Shown here: in pieces, positions 22,301-34,237 of the stretch
Layout: each line of letters starts with the position of its first letter
Position numbering within the stretch: the stretch's first letter is position 1
NCBI GenBank assembly: GCA_950097015.1
Contig: CATNEN010000038.1
Coordinates: 13,944,001 to 14,008,000 of the forward strand
DNA length: 64,000 bases
Reading direction: 5' to 3'
DNA from: Macrostomum hystrix
Taxonomy: Eukaryota > Platyhelminthes > Macrostomidae
Notes under the pieces: generated by a model
Seen by the model: only the letters and a program-made list of their open reading frames with translations
The model's database searches: none
What the model was told of the DNA's origin: nothing
Translations under genes and position numbers: made by a program

Positions 22301-24151
22301 CTCAGGGATTCTAGGGATGTTTTACTCAGGGATCCTAGGGATGTTTTACTCAGGGATTCTAGAGATGTTTTACTCAGGGATTCTAGGGATGTTCTACTCA
22401 GGGATTCTAGGGATGTTTTACTCAGGGATTCTAGGGATGTTTTACTCAGGGATTCTAGGGATGTTTTACTCAGGGATTCTAGGGATGTTCTACTCAGGGA
22501 TTCTAGGGATGTTTTACTCAGGGATTCTAGGGATGTTTTACTCAGGGATTCTAGGGATGTTTTACTCAGGGATTCTAGAGATTTTTCAGTCAGGGATTTA
22601 TGAGAGGTTTACTCCGGAATTCTAGGGATATTTCGATCAGGGATTTTAAGAGATTTTTACTCCGGAATTTATGAGATTTTTCATTCGTAACTCTTAAAAT
22701 TTATTTCTCTGAAAATCTACATATTTTTTCGTGAATTCTATGAATTATTCACTCGGGGTTCTAGTGATTTTTTATTAGGGAATTCAAGAGATTTTTCACT
22801 CTTGGTTTAGGGATTTTTTCCAATAGTGATTTTCCTCTCGGGAAATTTTAGGAATTATTCACTCAGGGTTTCATGGCGCTTTGAAGGCCATTATCACTTT
22901 GACGAGTTAATGCTTAAGAAATCAAATCAGTTCAAAGGTATTTAGGAAAGTTAGGCTTGGTGATTGGGGATTAGAAAAGTATATTAGGAAAGCAATCATA
23001 AAGCTATAATATCTCATTAAACCGCAGGTGTGGATGGACGAGTACAAGGAGTTCCTGTACAAGCGCAAGCGGGCCTACTATGACGGCGTGCAGACTGGCA
23101 ACATCACCGCCCAGTTGGAGATTCGCCGCCGATTGAAATGCAAAAGCTTCCGCTGGTTCATGGAGCGGGTGGCGTTCGACCAGCCCAAGCATTTCCCCCT
23201 AGTTGAGCCGTCGCCAGCGGCCCGCGGCGAAGTCAAGAATGTCGGCAACGGCCTCTGTTTAGACACGAAATTCCGCGGCGAGCACGCCAAAATTGAAGTA
23301 GACAAATGCCTCAGCGACGGTGGCCAGGGCGAGCAGCGCCTGGTGCTGACGTATCGGAAAGACATCCGGCCGGCCGGCAAGGATGTGTGCTTCGATGTGC
23401 CGAACAATGCCGACAGGGCGCCTGTTATTCTGTTTGGCTGTCACGGCTTCCAAGGCAACCAGTGGTGGAAGCTGGTTGTTAGCACCGGACAGGTCAGTGA
23501 CTGTTTCATTATTGATTCCCCTCAATATCCCATATTCTGATCCCCATTCACCTTGAGAGCTATATTCCCCTCTTGTAGTCCTAAATATATATTTGCATCT
23601 TCTGATCCTCATTCCATATTCCCCTAGACAATTCTTATCCCATTTCATATTCCCTAAGACTATTCTGATCCCCATTCCATATTCCCCTAGACAATTCTTA
23701 TCCCAGTCCATATTCCCCTAGACAATTCTTATCCCAGTCCATATTCCCCTAGTCTATTCTGATCCCAGTCCACATTCCCTTCTTCAGATCGCAATTTCAT
23801 ACTCCCCTATTGTGATTCCTATTCTAAATTCCCTTCTTTTGAATCCCATTTTGTAATCTAATTATCCCTATAAATAGGGATGGGATCTTTAAATGGGGAT
23901 CTATCCACTCTATTTATCCCATTTCTTGTTATTAAAATGTGATGCTTTATAAACATGACCTTCGCATCACTAACCAGATGAGGCACCCAGTAACGGACAA
24001 GTGCCTGGATTCGGACCAGGCCACTCGGGAAGTGTTTGTGAGCCATTGCGATCCTAACAAGGCCACGCAGAAATGGCAGTGGCAGTCTGTGAATGCCACC
24101 CTGGCCAATGGGGACGCTGCTCTGCCCGATAGTGAGCTAAGGATGAGTTGA
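19312..24151 (+). CDS. Polypeptide N-acetylgalactosaminyltransferase (gene A)
   Basis: Five exons: 19312-19705, 20123-20413, 20957-21594, 23028-23492 and 23978-24151. Phases match throughout and the sum is 654 codons (653 residues), normal for the family. It is a type II Golgi enzyme that starts mucin-type O-glycans by moving GalNAc from UDP-GalNAc to Ser/Thr. A transmembrane anchor lies at about residues 11-27 ([16 protein letters not shown]), then a stem. The GT-A catalytic domain has [17 protein letters not shown], the metal-binding DSH at 284-286 ([14 protein letters not shown]), [16 protein letters not shown] at 387-393 and CSRVAHIYR. The C-terminal ricin-type lectin domain has CLDT, GNQWW, CLDS and QKWQW repeats. 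Introns 2-4 carry separate minisatellites. Start: the ATG of [10 protein letters not shown], 36 bases after a tttcag. I cannot say which GALNT subfamily it belongs to. Confidence 0.9.
20480..20930. repeat. Intronic minisatellite, ~20-bp unit with higher-order period
   Basis: Copies of actgagtacactctaaatac and variants (cccaatcctg, cagatcctga). Blocks of about 118 bp containing several variants recur. It fills intron 2 of GalNAc-transferase gene A. Confidence 0.9.
21780..22700. repeat. Intronic minisatellite, 24-bp unit
   Basis: Copies of gggattctagggatgtttta plus ctca, with diverged edges (gggatttttcactccg type) and a homogeneous core at about 22300-22570. It occupies most of intron 3 of GalNAc-transferase gene A. 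Reading through it gives artefactual GILGMFYS repeats. Confidence 0.95.
23560..23800. repeat. Intronic minisatellite, ~30-bp unit
   Basis: Variants of ccatattcccctagacaatt followed by cttatcccagt, in intron 4 of GalNAc-transferase gene A, about 70 bases after the donor. Confidence 0.8.
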
Positions 24152-24850
24152 GCACAACTTACCTGTGAAATCTCACAGATCATTTTTAAGCTAGGTTTTC
24201 ATCTCTCTTTAAATACTCTCTGTCGACTTCTCAACAATCTCCTGAATGATTATATTGAAAGCCGTTATGAAATCTCAGCTGTTCATTCCACTAAACAGTG
24301 GTCATTTCTAGAATGCAACTTTTATTACCTGAAATCATATGGCGTGTGATTTAGGTAACATTTGGGTCACGAATGTGCAAAAAGCCTGAAAAAATGACCA
24401 ATTCAATTTTTTCATATAAATGAAGATTTTTTGCTTTTTTATTGTTTAAAACTGCTGCTTTGTGCTTTGCTTCGGTTCTTCCTCTGGCACAGAAACTTAT
24501 ATTGGTTTTATTTGCAACCTATTTCATAGGCGTCTGTTAACTGTTAGCTTATTTATTGACTTTTCACTGGCGTTTCTAAGCAAGTTTTTTTTTTGAAAAT
24601 GTTTTTTATGTCGCTTTAAGTTGTTTTTGTGTAGGAAATTTTGAAGTATAGTTTCATGTTCATAGCGGCATTTTTTGCACTCTTTGATGCACAATTTGAT
24701 ATTGTACTTACTTTTTACTGTTTTTAATTTAAATCTAGCTTTTTTAATTAACATTTACGTTCATAACGAATCCTTGTATCCGTAATAATACTCAGATTAG
24801 ATGATAGTCATAAAAATACTATCAATAAATTGTAGTTTACTCAATAGATA
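24152..24850. other. 3' flank of GalNAc-transferase gene A
   Basis: AT-rich, with no further gene supported. It presumably includes the 3' untranslated region. Confidence 0.4.
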
Positions 24851-24854
24851 AAAA

Positions 24855-25055
24855 TGATACATCAGCCAATCAGAATGCTCCTAAACATATTGAAAGATGC
24901 ATTAGCCAATCAGAATGCTCCTAAACATATTGAAAGATGCATTAGCCAATCAGAATGTTCCTAAAATATCGAGAGTTGTATTAGCCAATCAGAATGTTCC
25001 TAAACATTGTTAAAGTTATATTAGCCAATCAGAAAGCTCCTTAGCATATTTCGAC
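24855..25055. repeat. 40-bp tandem repeat with CCAAT motifs
   Basis: Five copies at about 40-bp spacing. Each contains ttagccaatcagaatg, followed by ctcctaaacatattgaaag and variants. The CCAATCAG core is a perfect NF-Y-type CCAAT box and is kept in all copies, while the spacers diverge. Confidence 0.85.
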
Positions 25056-25780
25056 ATGTCCACCTGTCCATCCTGAAAAATTTATTATGTTAACTTGAAT
25101 TCAAAACACATTTTCTCGGCTTATATTACAATTATTGCAATTATATGCATTATGCATTAAATAGTTGAATAGTAAGATTGCTATGTATGTGCCTTAACTA
25201 GTGTATCACTGGCGCTTGCCCTTGTTCACTTCCTACTTAATTTTGCTAACTTTTTTGTCCGTTTTTTAAACTGTTCAGAGTTGCGTAGCTTGAATCCTTG
25301 TTCCAAGCAACCTGGCTTGAAATAGTTTCTGTAATCATTTTGATAAGCAAGTGGCCTTACTCACCTCTTTGACCTTAAATTACATAACAAAGCCTAAAAT
25401 AACTATGTCGAAAAATAATTTTGGCCCACAAATTGAATAATTCGTTTTTGCAATTTTGGTTTTGTTGCTGGCCAAAGATTATTTATGTACTTTTTACATG
25501 TGCCACACGTTACTCATTTTATTGATAGCTGGTATAACTAGTTAATTGCTTTTTTGTACTGTGTTGGCGGTCACACCTATATTAGCTTTGTACAAGTACA
25601 TACGCGTGTACTTAATCTGTTTTTTTCTTGTAGTTTACAATGACAAAAAAGATTAAATATATTTAGTTATATCCGTTTACGGTCGCTTTGGTTGTAATAG
25701 AAGTTTTTATTTGTGAGTTAATACTTTTTTTCTGTATCGAAGGAAATAATACCTAACCGTTTTTTATCACGTGTTTGTTT
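25056..25780. other. Non-coding stretch
   Basis: AT-rich. I see no gene, array or RNA gene. Confidence 0.4.
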
Positions 25781-25784
25781 TTTA

Positions 25785-27530
25785 TGTGATTGCACAGAAC
25801 ACCAGTGTGATTACACAGAACACCTGTGTGATTACACAGAACACCAGTGTGATTACACAGAACACCAGTGTGATTGCACAGAACACCAGTGTGATTGCAC
25901 AGAACACCAGTGTGATTACACGGAACACCTGTGTGATTACACAGAACACCAGTGTGATTACACAGAACACCAGTGTGATTACACAGAACACCAGTGTGAT
26001 TACAGAACACCTGTGTGATTACACAGAACACCTGTGTGATTACAGAGAACACCTGTGTGATTACACAGAACACCTGTGTGATTACACAGAACACCTGTGT
26101 GATTACACAGAACACCAGTGTGATTACAGAACACCTGTGTGATTACACAGAACACCTGTGTGATTACAGAGAACACCTGTGTGATTACACAGAACACCAG
26201 TGTGATTACACAGAACACCAGTGTGATTACAGAACACCAGTGTGATTACACAGAACACCAGTGTGATTACACAGAACACCTGTGTGATTACACAGAACAC
26301 CTGTGTGATTACACAGAACACCTGTGTGATTACACAGAATACCAGTGTGATTACAGAACACCAGTGTGATTACACAGAACACCAGTGTGATTATACAGAA
26401 CACCTGTGTGATTACACAGAACACCAGTGTGATTACAGAACACCAGTGTGATTGAACAGAATACCAGTGTGATTACACAGAACACCAGTGTGATTACACA
26501 GAACACCTGTGTGATTACAGAGAACACCTGTGTGATTACAGAGAACACCTGTGTGATTGCACGGAACACCAGTGTGATTACACAGAACACCAGTGTGATT
26601 ACACAGAACACATGTGTGATTACACAGAACACCTGTGTGATTACACAGAACACCTGTGTGATTACACAGACCACCTGTGTGATTACACAGAACACTAGTG
26701 TGATTACACAGAACACCAGTGTGATTACAGAACACCAGTGTGATTACACAGAACACCAGTGTGATTACACAGAACACCTGTGTGATTACACAGAACACCT
26801 GTGTGATTACACAGAACACCTGTGTGATTACACAGAACACCTGTGTGATTACACAGAACACCTGTGTGATTACACAGAACACCTATGTGATTACACAGAA
26901 CACCTGTGTGATTACACAGAACACCAGTGTGATTACACAGAACACCTGTGTGATTACAGAGAACACCTGTGTGATTACACAGAACACCTGTGTGATTACA
27001 CAGAACACTAGTGTGATTACACAGAACACTAGTGTGATTACACAGAACACCAGTGTGATTACAGAACACCAGTGTGATTACACAGAACACCTGTGTGATT
27101 ACACAGAACACCAGTGTGATTACAGAACACCAGTGTGATTGAACAGAATACCAGTGTGATTACACAGAACACCAGTGTGATTACACAGAACACCAGTGTG
27201 ATTACACAGAACACCAGTGTGATTACACAGAACACCTGTGTGATTACACAGAACACCAGTGTGATTGAACAGAATACCTGTGTGATTGAACAGAACACCA
27301 GTGTGATTGAACAGAATACCAGTGTGATTGCACAGAACACCAGTGTGATAAAGAGAACACCAGTGTGATTAAAGAGAACACCAGTGTGATTAAAGAGAAC
27401 ACTAGTGTGATTAAAGAGAACACCAGTGTGATTGCACAGAACACCAGTGTGATAAAGAGAACACCAGTGTGATTAAAGAGAACACCAGTGTGATTGAACA
27501 GAATACCTGTGTGATTGCACAGAATACGAA
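25785..27530. repeat. Minisatellite, ~21-bp unit, ~1.75 kb
   Basis: Roughly 80 copies of gtgtgattacacagaacacc with c/a alternation (ccTgtg or ccAgtg) and shorter units (gattacagaacacc). Toward the right end, units change to gattgaacagaa and gattaaagagaa. Long open frames on both strands are repeat artefacts. It sits between the two convergent GalNAc-transferase genes. Confidence 0.97.
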
Positions 27531-28108
27531 TATCTGTGTAAACATCTGTGTCTCAGTTAATATTATACTTTATTATCCACTAATTATTTAGCAGTGGCAG
27601 AGATTCTTTATACATGTGATGCGATTGTGAACTGTGAACAGAGAACTTCCATAATGGAAAACTAAGCAATAATATTAAGAGCACAAATTAGAAAACAAGT
27701 TTTTGTGCGATATAACAAGTAATATGGATAGAATTACTTTAGATATTGAACTTTCAGGCTTCATTAATGATTCAACAAAGAAGTTGAAGAAAAAAGATCT
27801 ATTTGATCTATTCGATACAAATGAAACAAAACAGCGAAGACTAGACAGATTTGTCCTATATCAACTTGGCACACTTGTGAGCAGTATTTTGAGACGCAAT
27901 AAGCTACTTGTAATTTGAAGTAAAACTATGTGGACCATTGAATTGTGATCATTTTTTTCTTTGCTACATCGTGATATTTTCTAGATAGTATTCTAGCAAT
28001 ATATGTATTCAAATTCTGATTGGCCTATTCAAGTCACGTGCTTGTTTGGCTAGAGGGATTTCCTCGATACAGTGTTTCTAAAAATAGCTACAAGCAGAGC
28101 CAGACAGC
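27531..28108. other. 3' flank of GalNAc-transferase gene B
   Basis: No well-supported gene. A 64-codon open frame from an ATG at about 27724 (MDRITLDIELSGFINDSTKK) is AT-rich and unrecognised. CTAAAAATAG (MEF2-like) is at 28078-28087 and TCACGTG at about 28034. Confidence 0.4.
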
Positions 28109-30868
28109 TCAGTGCCCGCCGCCCACAGCGCTGGTTAGCCAGACCCAGTGCTGTGCAGAGTCAGCTTTGCTGCAGGGCGCCAGGCCCAGCTGATCCAGGC
28201 GAGAGTCCAGCGTGACGCATTTGCCGCTGGGCACGTGACGCAATCGGCCAATATCCGGGAAGTATTTAAAGTACTGATTGCCACGCATGCCGTGGCAGGC
28301 GAACAGTTGGACGGCCCGACCGTCGGGGACGTCGAAACAGCGCTCGGTCGGACCGGCGTGGACTCTGACTTCGTCGCGTTCGCTCAGGTGGAGCAGCGTG
28401 GCACCGCCGCCGCTGTCGCAGGTGCTTAGATTCGGCTTGCTGTTGCTTGGCGACACGGCGACGCACCTGGATTGAGTTGGGTGCCATCTGATACACTGGG
28501 GTGTCACCTGATACACTGGGGTGTCACCTGGTACACTGGGGTGTCACCTGGTACACTGGGCCTGGGGTGTCACCTGATATATTGGGGTTGTTACTTTATA
28601 GTCTAGGGCTGTCACCTGATAGTCAAGGGTGAAGAAATTAAGGTGATTTATGATCTAATCGTTGGTCTCACCTATTGGCCGATTCAGCCTTCAATAAGCC
28701 GGTCATGGACTTGGCCGGCTTCCTATAGGGATAGAACTTCGGCTGGTCGAAGGCGACATTCTTCATGTACCAGTCGAAGCTGCGGCACTTGAGTCGCTCG
28801 CGTAGGGCCTTCTGTCGGCTGAGATCGCCGGCATCCACTAGGCGAAACTGCTCCTCATTGTTGGTGGAGTACAGCTGCTCCTTGTATTCGTCCATCCAAA
28901 CTTCAGCGACTCGCTTAAAATTTCTAGTTATGAAATCGCCCAGATTGCTGGGGTTGCGGTAGGGCATGAAGTTTCTGTAGATGTGAGCAACCCTTGAGCA
29001 GGGCGCGTCCAGCATGCGACCGCCGCACTGCCAGATTTTGAAGCTCAACTCGTACTGCTCACCTGGGGTTGGTTGGGATGGGGCAGTTTAGGTTAGAGTA
29101 TACTCACCTACAGGTTGGGGGTCGGTGGCAGAGCGGTTAACGCGTTTGCCTCTCGCGTCAATGCGCCCGAGCTCGATTCCGCGGCGAGGCCACATTCATT
29201 TGGGGCGCAGCCGCGGAGAGAAGGCTTGGGGGCTTGACGTGCAATTTGCGCCCTTGCGGGCCAACCTCCAAGGCACAGTGAAGTGTACATCACTGCCTAT
29301 CAATGAGAAATTCAGGTCAGATGTACACACCTGTGTGAGCGTGTGCTTGAGTACAGTATCTGTTGTTCGTGTGTGCTCAGGAGTCAACGAAATGGGCAGA
29401 ATTGCCTTCTTGCTGGCTGCGGATCTATTGTCACCGAATGATGTGACATTGCCCACAGCCCTCTTGCAATTAATATTTTTATAATTTTATGATTATACTC
29501 ACAGGTAGATCTCACAGTTACTTTAGTGGGATAAGCATACTTGATGGTCGGGGGTTCGATTCCCGCGACTCCGCTGGAACAATTTATGTCCTTTAGCCGA
29601 GAAAATTGACTCTGCATTGCTTCATTTTACCCAGCTGTTAAATGGGTAAGAGCAGTAGCTGGGGTAATTGAGGGTGGGTGTGGCGTCCCCCGCCCAGTCC
29701 ATGGACTGAACAGCCGTACGCAGCCTTCAGATGCAGACACCCCCGGGCTACCAACCTCCCCAGATGTCCAGGCCGGCGTCGTAGCCGCCGAGCTCGTTGA
29801 ACCATCGCCGGCTGATGGCAAACAGGCCGCCGGCCATGACGGGGCTGGCGAACGGCTCGGCCCGGCGCCGAAGACTCTCGGACAGCAGCGGCAGGCGCTT
29901 ATAGTGAAAACTGTTCCAGCTCCAGCTGCCCCGGGCGCCAGTGTCCTGCGGACGAATCTCGAACGTCTCCTGGTCGATGACGTCGATGAACGGGCAGACA
30001 ACTGTGCGATAGTCTTCGGCGATGGGGTGCAACAGGGGCGGCAGCCAGTTGATGCCGCACTCGCAGTGCGAGTCCATGACAATGACCACATCGGCAGTGG
30101 CAGCGGCAATGCCCCGCATCCTGGCCCGGATCAGGCCCTCGCGCTGCGGAGCTCGCAATAATTTGACGAAGCCGCGGTCTGGAAACTGCTTGGCCAGGGC
30201 CGATTCCAGGTCGGCTCCAAGCGCCGGCTTCTTGCTGGCGTCGTCGACAAGGATGATCTCCGTTAGCAGCTGCGGCGGAGCCCTGGCTCTGCAGGACACG
30301 GCGGTTCTTAACAGGGTTGAGAGGTGCTCCTCGTGGAAGGGTATCACCAGGGCGGCCGTGGGCAGACGTCGATAGTGCAGCTGCGATCGACACTCCGGAT
30401 ACCGCAGGTCGACGATGGCGCGGTCCAACGCGATGGCGTCGCTCAGCAGGCCATTGAAGCCGTTCGCCTGGAACAGGTCAGCCTTCTGGCGAGCGTTTGC
30501 CGACGCTGGCAGAGAAGCTGGACGGCCACCCTCGCCGAGGCCGGTACGGCGAGACTCTGCCTCAATGGCAGCATAGTCGTGCCAGTCTTTCAGCACTGAG
30601 GAATCGAATGGGGGTTCGGGACTGGCGCTCTAAATACATAACATGCAAGACATCACACGGATAATTCACCCAAAAATATCATCACAGACAAACGCAGCTC
30701 ACAATGAGAATGCTTGTCTCCTCTGCCAGAGCCGCCGGAGCTGTCGCCGCCGCCCCAGGACACCCAGCCAAGAATCAGCAGTCCCAGCAGTAGCAGCAGC
30801 AGCAGCGGTTTAAATTTTCTCGGCCATCTCGGCAGGCGTCTTCTAAGTCGCAGCACCAATGACGTCAT
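28109..30868 (-). CDS. Polypeptide N-acetylgalactosaminyltransferase (gene B)
   Basis: Four exons: 30868-30703, 30595-29756, 29062-28672 and 28466-28109. Phases agree and give exactly 585 codons (584 residues). It has the same enzyme family and topology as gene A: N-terminal anchor (PLLLLLLLGLLILGWVSW, about residues 21-38), short stem, and catalytic domain with TAALVIPFHEEH, DSH at 230-232 ([14 protein letters not shown]), [16 protein letters not shown] at 334-340 and CSRVAHIYR. The lectin domain has CVAVSPSN, CFDVPDG, GNQYF, CVTLDS and QHWVW. It is convergent with gene A, but no intron position is shared: here an intron splits WGG|E, where gene A has none. Intron 2 is almost entirely SINE-like sequence and intron 3 has a minisatellite. 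The short exon 1 join (CAT T|GTGAGC to cctcag|TG) is the least certain. Confidence 0.88.
28485..28622. repeat. Intronic minisatellite, ~22-bp unit
   Basis: About six copies of tgatacactggggtgtcacc, starting within 20 bases of the last acceptor of GalNAc-transferase gene B. The acceptor-proximal sequence (tgatacactggg preceded by gtgccatc) looks like a diverged unit. Confidence 0.85.
29111..29487 (+). mobile_element. tRNA-derived SINE, full-length copy
   Basis: The head gtcggtggcagagcggttaa is a Pol III A-box, and gagctcgattccgcggcg is a B-box-like segment about 45 bases on. The body includes gggcgcagccgcggagagaa, aaatgggcagaattgcc, tggctgcggatc and gccctcttgcaatt. The tail is AT-rich (attaatatttttataatttt). 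Five copies are visible in the window, in both orientations. Confidence 0.85.
29500..29745 (+). mobile_element. Second tRNA-related SINE-like element
   Basis: It starts with a tRNA-like segment ending in a textbook B-box (gggggttcgattcccgcgac). Further on comes acccagctgttaaatgggta, a string that, from memory, resembles conserved cores of some invertebrate and fish SINEs. It ends with tccatggactgaacagccgt. The same sequence occurs at about 33990-34222. No A-box as clear as in the first family was found. Confidence 0.5.
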
Positions 30869-31540
30869 CTTTATAATAGTAAATTAAGTTAATAGATAAA
30901 CTGGCACTCCTTCTTTAATCAGATAATCAACCTGCGGAACGATTTCCACGAGTTCTAAGCTGCTGCTAGATGTGGGTGGGGGCCCTTCTGTCTGTTTGTC
31001 ACTCTTCTAAATTCCGCGAAGAATAGAATAGGCGGAGTGGCGAGGGCAGGGCCAGGAGGGTTGAGTGAATAGGGCCAGGGACAGGACGGGACGGGACAGG
31101 AAGATATGAAGAATTAAGAAAAAGGGATAGAAAACTTTAGGCTGAGCGCTGCCAGCAGACCGCAAAGGTTGAGGTGGGTGTATTTGGGCAGTGTACATTC
31201 AAGTTTTATCCAGAGAAGTGCGCATGCCCGCTGTCCGTGCCCAGCTCCTGTACATTGCTACTATTATTCACCGAGAACTTATTTTAATTCTTTCACTAAT
31301 TCTTTATTTAAGCGAATAGTGCTCACTTGTAAAAGGGATGCATTCATTACAAGATACCAATCGTTAACCGTTTTACAAACTTTAATTGGTTTTTGTTAAT
31401 GTGTTTTTTACGAAACTGCAGAGCTATAATTAAAAAAGTTAATTACTTACTGATTCTTGATTACAATATATATTAAAATAATATACTAAAAAGAGGGAAA
31501 TAAAGAAAACTTTGAACCATTTTGAAACCAAAAACTAGAG
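30869..31540. other. 5' flank of GalNAc-transferase gene B
   Basis: No gene seen. There is a short G/A-rich patch (gggacaggacgggacgggac) at about 31077-31100. This is the presumed promoter side of gene B. Confidence 0.4.
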
Positions 31541-31647
31541 TATAACACCGCAGATTTATTTCTTTAGAATTCCTTGGTCAATAGAATAACTGAAGATGCG
31601 TTTCTTGGCCGAGGCTAAGACATAGACAACAAATCTGGGGTGTTATA
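31541..31647. mobile_element. MITE-like inverted repeat element
   Basis: Two arms, tataacaccgcagattt (31541-31557) and aaatctggggtgttata (31631-31647), are inverted repeats of each other with one mismatch in 17. They enclose about 73 bases. TA at both ends could be the target duplication. No transposase and no second copy was noticed in this window. Confidence 0.45.
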
Positions 31648-31919
31648 TTTATTTGAACCTAGGTGTAGCTCAGGAAGCTGGTCCTTGCGCGGTCAGTAAA
31701 AAATGCGTAGATAACATAGGCGTCATCGACTGAGCCACATTGGTTTAAATCAAATAACTTACTTAAGTTCTGTCGTTTAAATATAAAACGAAAACAACGA
31801 AACGCTTAAAAGTTTTTAAAAGTCTGGAAACTTGAAAGTCCAAGATGTGAAAAAGCTGTCCAACGCACAGATTCTATATTATCTATATATTCTATATAGA
31901 ATCTGTGGTCCAACGTGTA

Positions 31920-32640
31920 GCAGTTCAAAAACGGTTCAACGGAAAAAAACAGTCCAACAGGTAAAACAACAATCCAACAGACAAAGCAACAGTCCAGCAG
32001 ATAAAACAACAGCCCAGCATTTCTAAAACAACAGTCCAACAGCTAAAACAACAGTCCAACAGGTATAACAACAGTCCAACATTTCTAAAACAACAGTCAA
32101 ACAGCTAAAACAACAGTCCAACAGCTAAAACAACAGACCAACATTTCTAAAACAACAGTCCAACAGCTAAAACAACAGTCCAACAGCTAAAACAACAGTC
32201 CAACAGCTAAAACAACAGTCCAACAGGTAAACAACAGTCCAACATTTCTAAAACAACAGTCCAACAGGTAAAACAACAGTCCAACAGGTAAAACAACAGT
32301 CCAACAGACAAAGCAACAGTCCAGCAGATAAAACAACAGTCCAACAGCTAAAATAACAGTCCAACAGCTAAAACAACAGCCCAACATTTCTAAAACAACA
32401 GTCCAACAGCTAAAACAACAGTCCAACAGGTAAAACAACAGTCCAACAGGTATAAAAACAGTCCAACATTTCTAAAACAACAGTCCAACAGGTAAAACAA
32501 CAGTCCAACAGACAAAGCAACAGTCCAGCAGATAAAACAACAGTCCAACAGGTAAAACAACAGTCCAACAGATGAACCAACAGTCTAACAGAGAAACGAT
32601 AGTCTAACAGGCTAAAACAGTCTAATACGTGAACAGGAAC
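31920..32640. repeat. Minisatellite, ~20-bp unit
   Basis: About 36 copies of acaacagtccaacagctaaa and variants (aggtaaa, acaaagc, tttctaa). It is preceded by a hairpin near 31868-31910 (agattctatat / atatagaatct arms). Confidence 0.93.
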
Positions 32641-32654
32641 AGTATAATTTGATT

Positions 32655-32910
32655 CTTTGTGAAACAAGAAACCAACAGGTGAAAATAAAATCTAAGCAGG
32701 TGAGATAACAAGCCAACAGGTGAAACTAAAATCTAAGCAGGTGAGATAACAAGCCAACAGGTGAAACTAAAATCTAAGCAGGTGAGGTAACAAGCCAACA
32801 GGTGAAACTAAAATCTAAGCAGGTGAAATAAAAAGCCAACAGGTGAAACTAAAATCTAGCATGCGAAACAGCAGTCTAACAGGTCTAACAAGTCTAACAG
32901 GTGAAACAAC
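32655..32910. repeat. Minisatellite, ~41-bp unit
   Basis: Units join aagccaacaggtgaaactaa and aatctaagcaggtgagataa. Each unit carries CAGGTGA twice, the consensus of a 5' splice site. It follows directly on the 20-bp array. Confidence 0.85.
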
Positions 32911-33602
32911 AATCATGCTTGGCAATGCAGAAATGGCTGTGGCAAGCAGCTCATTAAGCGGCCAGCTGTGCCGATTCTAAGCGGAAGACAAACTGCCCGC
33001 GGTTCGGAAGACAGTTTAACGGATTATTTCATGGAAAATGCAAGGGAGACGAATGCAATTGTTCGGTATTAATCCATGATTATTATACCGCACAGAACTA
33101 TCCATAAGAAATATATTATTAGTTAATCCTTTAGCTTTGCCCACATAAAATGCAGAGCCAGCCAACCTAACATCTGTTGCTATGGCTTAACAGTTGTGCT
33201 CTCAGAAAATCTACTTAAGTTTCCTTATTGTTCCTGGGAAGAAAGAAATTTGAGTGCGCGTGCAGTTGTTTGTTAGCGGGAGAGCCCCATTTCTGAGTAG
33301 ATTTTCTGAGCAATATTCTTTTGCGAAAACAAGTGAGTACTAATACAGCTGGGAAACCAAAGCTACCTGTTATGTCTAGCTTTCCCACCAATTTCAGTGA
33401 GTGAAACCAACCCGATAAATGTGTGACCGCTATAGTTTCTACTCGTTGTCTGAGTAGACTAGCAATCCACTTTACAAACATATTGTATCAAATAGATTAG
33501 CAATCCAGTTTAAAATTTTTAAATCGAATATTGGACCGTTGTCCAATCGAATGTACTTCGTATTAAAAACCAATTTCCTAGTTCTATGGCTATTAATCGA
33601 TT
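32911..33602. other. Non-coding stretch
   Basis: No gene or repeat family recognised. Confidence 0.4.
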
Positions 33603-33966
33603 AGGGGGGGTCGGTGGCAGACCGTTTAACGCGTTTGCCTCTCGCGTCAATGCGCCCGAGCTCGATTCCGCGGCGAGGCCACATTCATTTGGGGCGCAGC
33701 CGCGGAGAGAAGGCTTGGGGGCTTGACGTGCAATTTGCGCCCTTGCGGGCCAACCTCCAAGGCACAGTGAAGTGTACATACACTGTACATTCAGGTCAGA
33801 TGTACACACCTGTGTGAGCGTGTGCCTGAGTACAGTATCTGTTGTTCGTGTGTGCTCAGGAGTCAACGAAATGGGCAGAATCGCCTTCTTGCTGGCTGCG
33901 GATCTATTGTCACCGAATGATGTGACATTGCCCACAGCCCTCTTGCAATTAATATTTTTATAATTT
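33603..33966 (+). mobile_element. tRNA-derived SINE, second full-length copy
   Basis: Nearly identical to the copy at 29111-29487, differing mainly around 33770-33800 (tacatacactgtacattcag in place of a longer stretch). It is the left part of a longer duplicated block. Confidence 0.85.
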
Positions 33967-34237
33967 TATGATTATACTCACAGGTAGATCTCACAGTTAC
34001 TTTTTAGTGGGATAAGCATACCTTGAAGGTCGGGGGTTCGATTCCCGCGACTCCGCTGGAACAATTTATGTCCTTTAGCCGAGAAAATTGACTCTGCATT
34101 GCTCCAGTTCACCCAGCTGTTAAATGGGTAAGAGCAGTAGCTGGGGTAATTGAGGGTGGGTGTAGCGTCCCCCACCCAGTCCATGGACTGAACAGCCGTA
34201 CGCAGCCTTCAGATGCAGACACCCCCTGGCTACCAAC

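Noticed and set aside
24524-24754. Minus-strand Lys-rich frame with a CKKC...H...H pattern resembling a zinc finger
   Set aside because: Low-complexity AT-rich sequence. The spacing does not fit a C2H2 finger.
25753-27444. Many frames rich in NHTGVLC / TQNTSVI
   Set aside because: All come from the 21-bp array. The frames overlap on both strands with no start or domain.
27724-27918. Small plus-strand frame MDRITLDIELSGFINDS...
   Set aside because: AT-rich region, no family resemblance, no splice or promoter context. It could be real but I cannot support it.
29111-29180. Genuine tRNA gene
   Set aside because: A- and B-boxes are present, but the sequence recurs with a conserved 3' body and AT tail in five places and lacks a clean cloverleaf, so it is a SINE head.
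31007-31198. Short frames upstream of GalNAc-transferase gene B
   Set aside because: No domain and no codon signal. They fall in the 5' flank.
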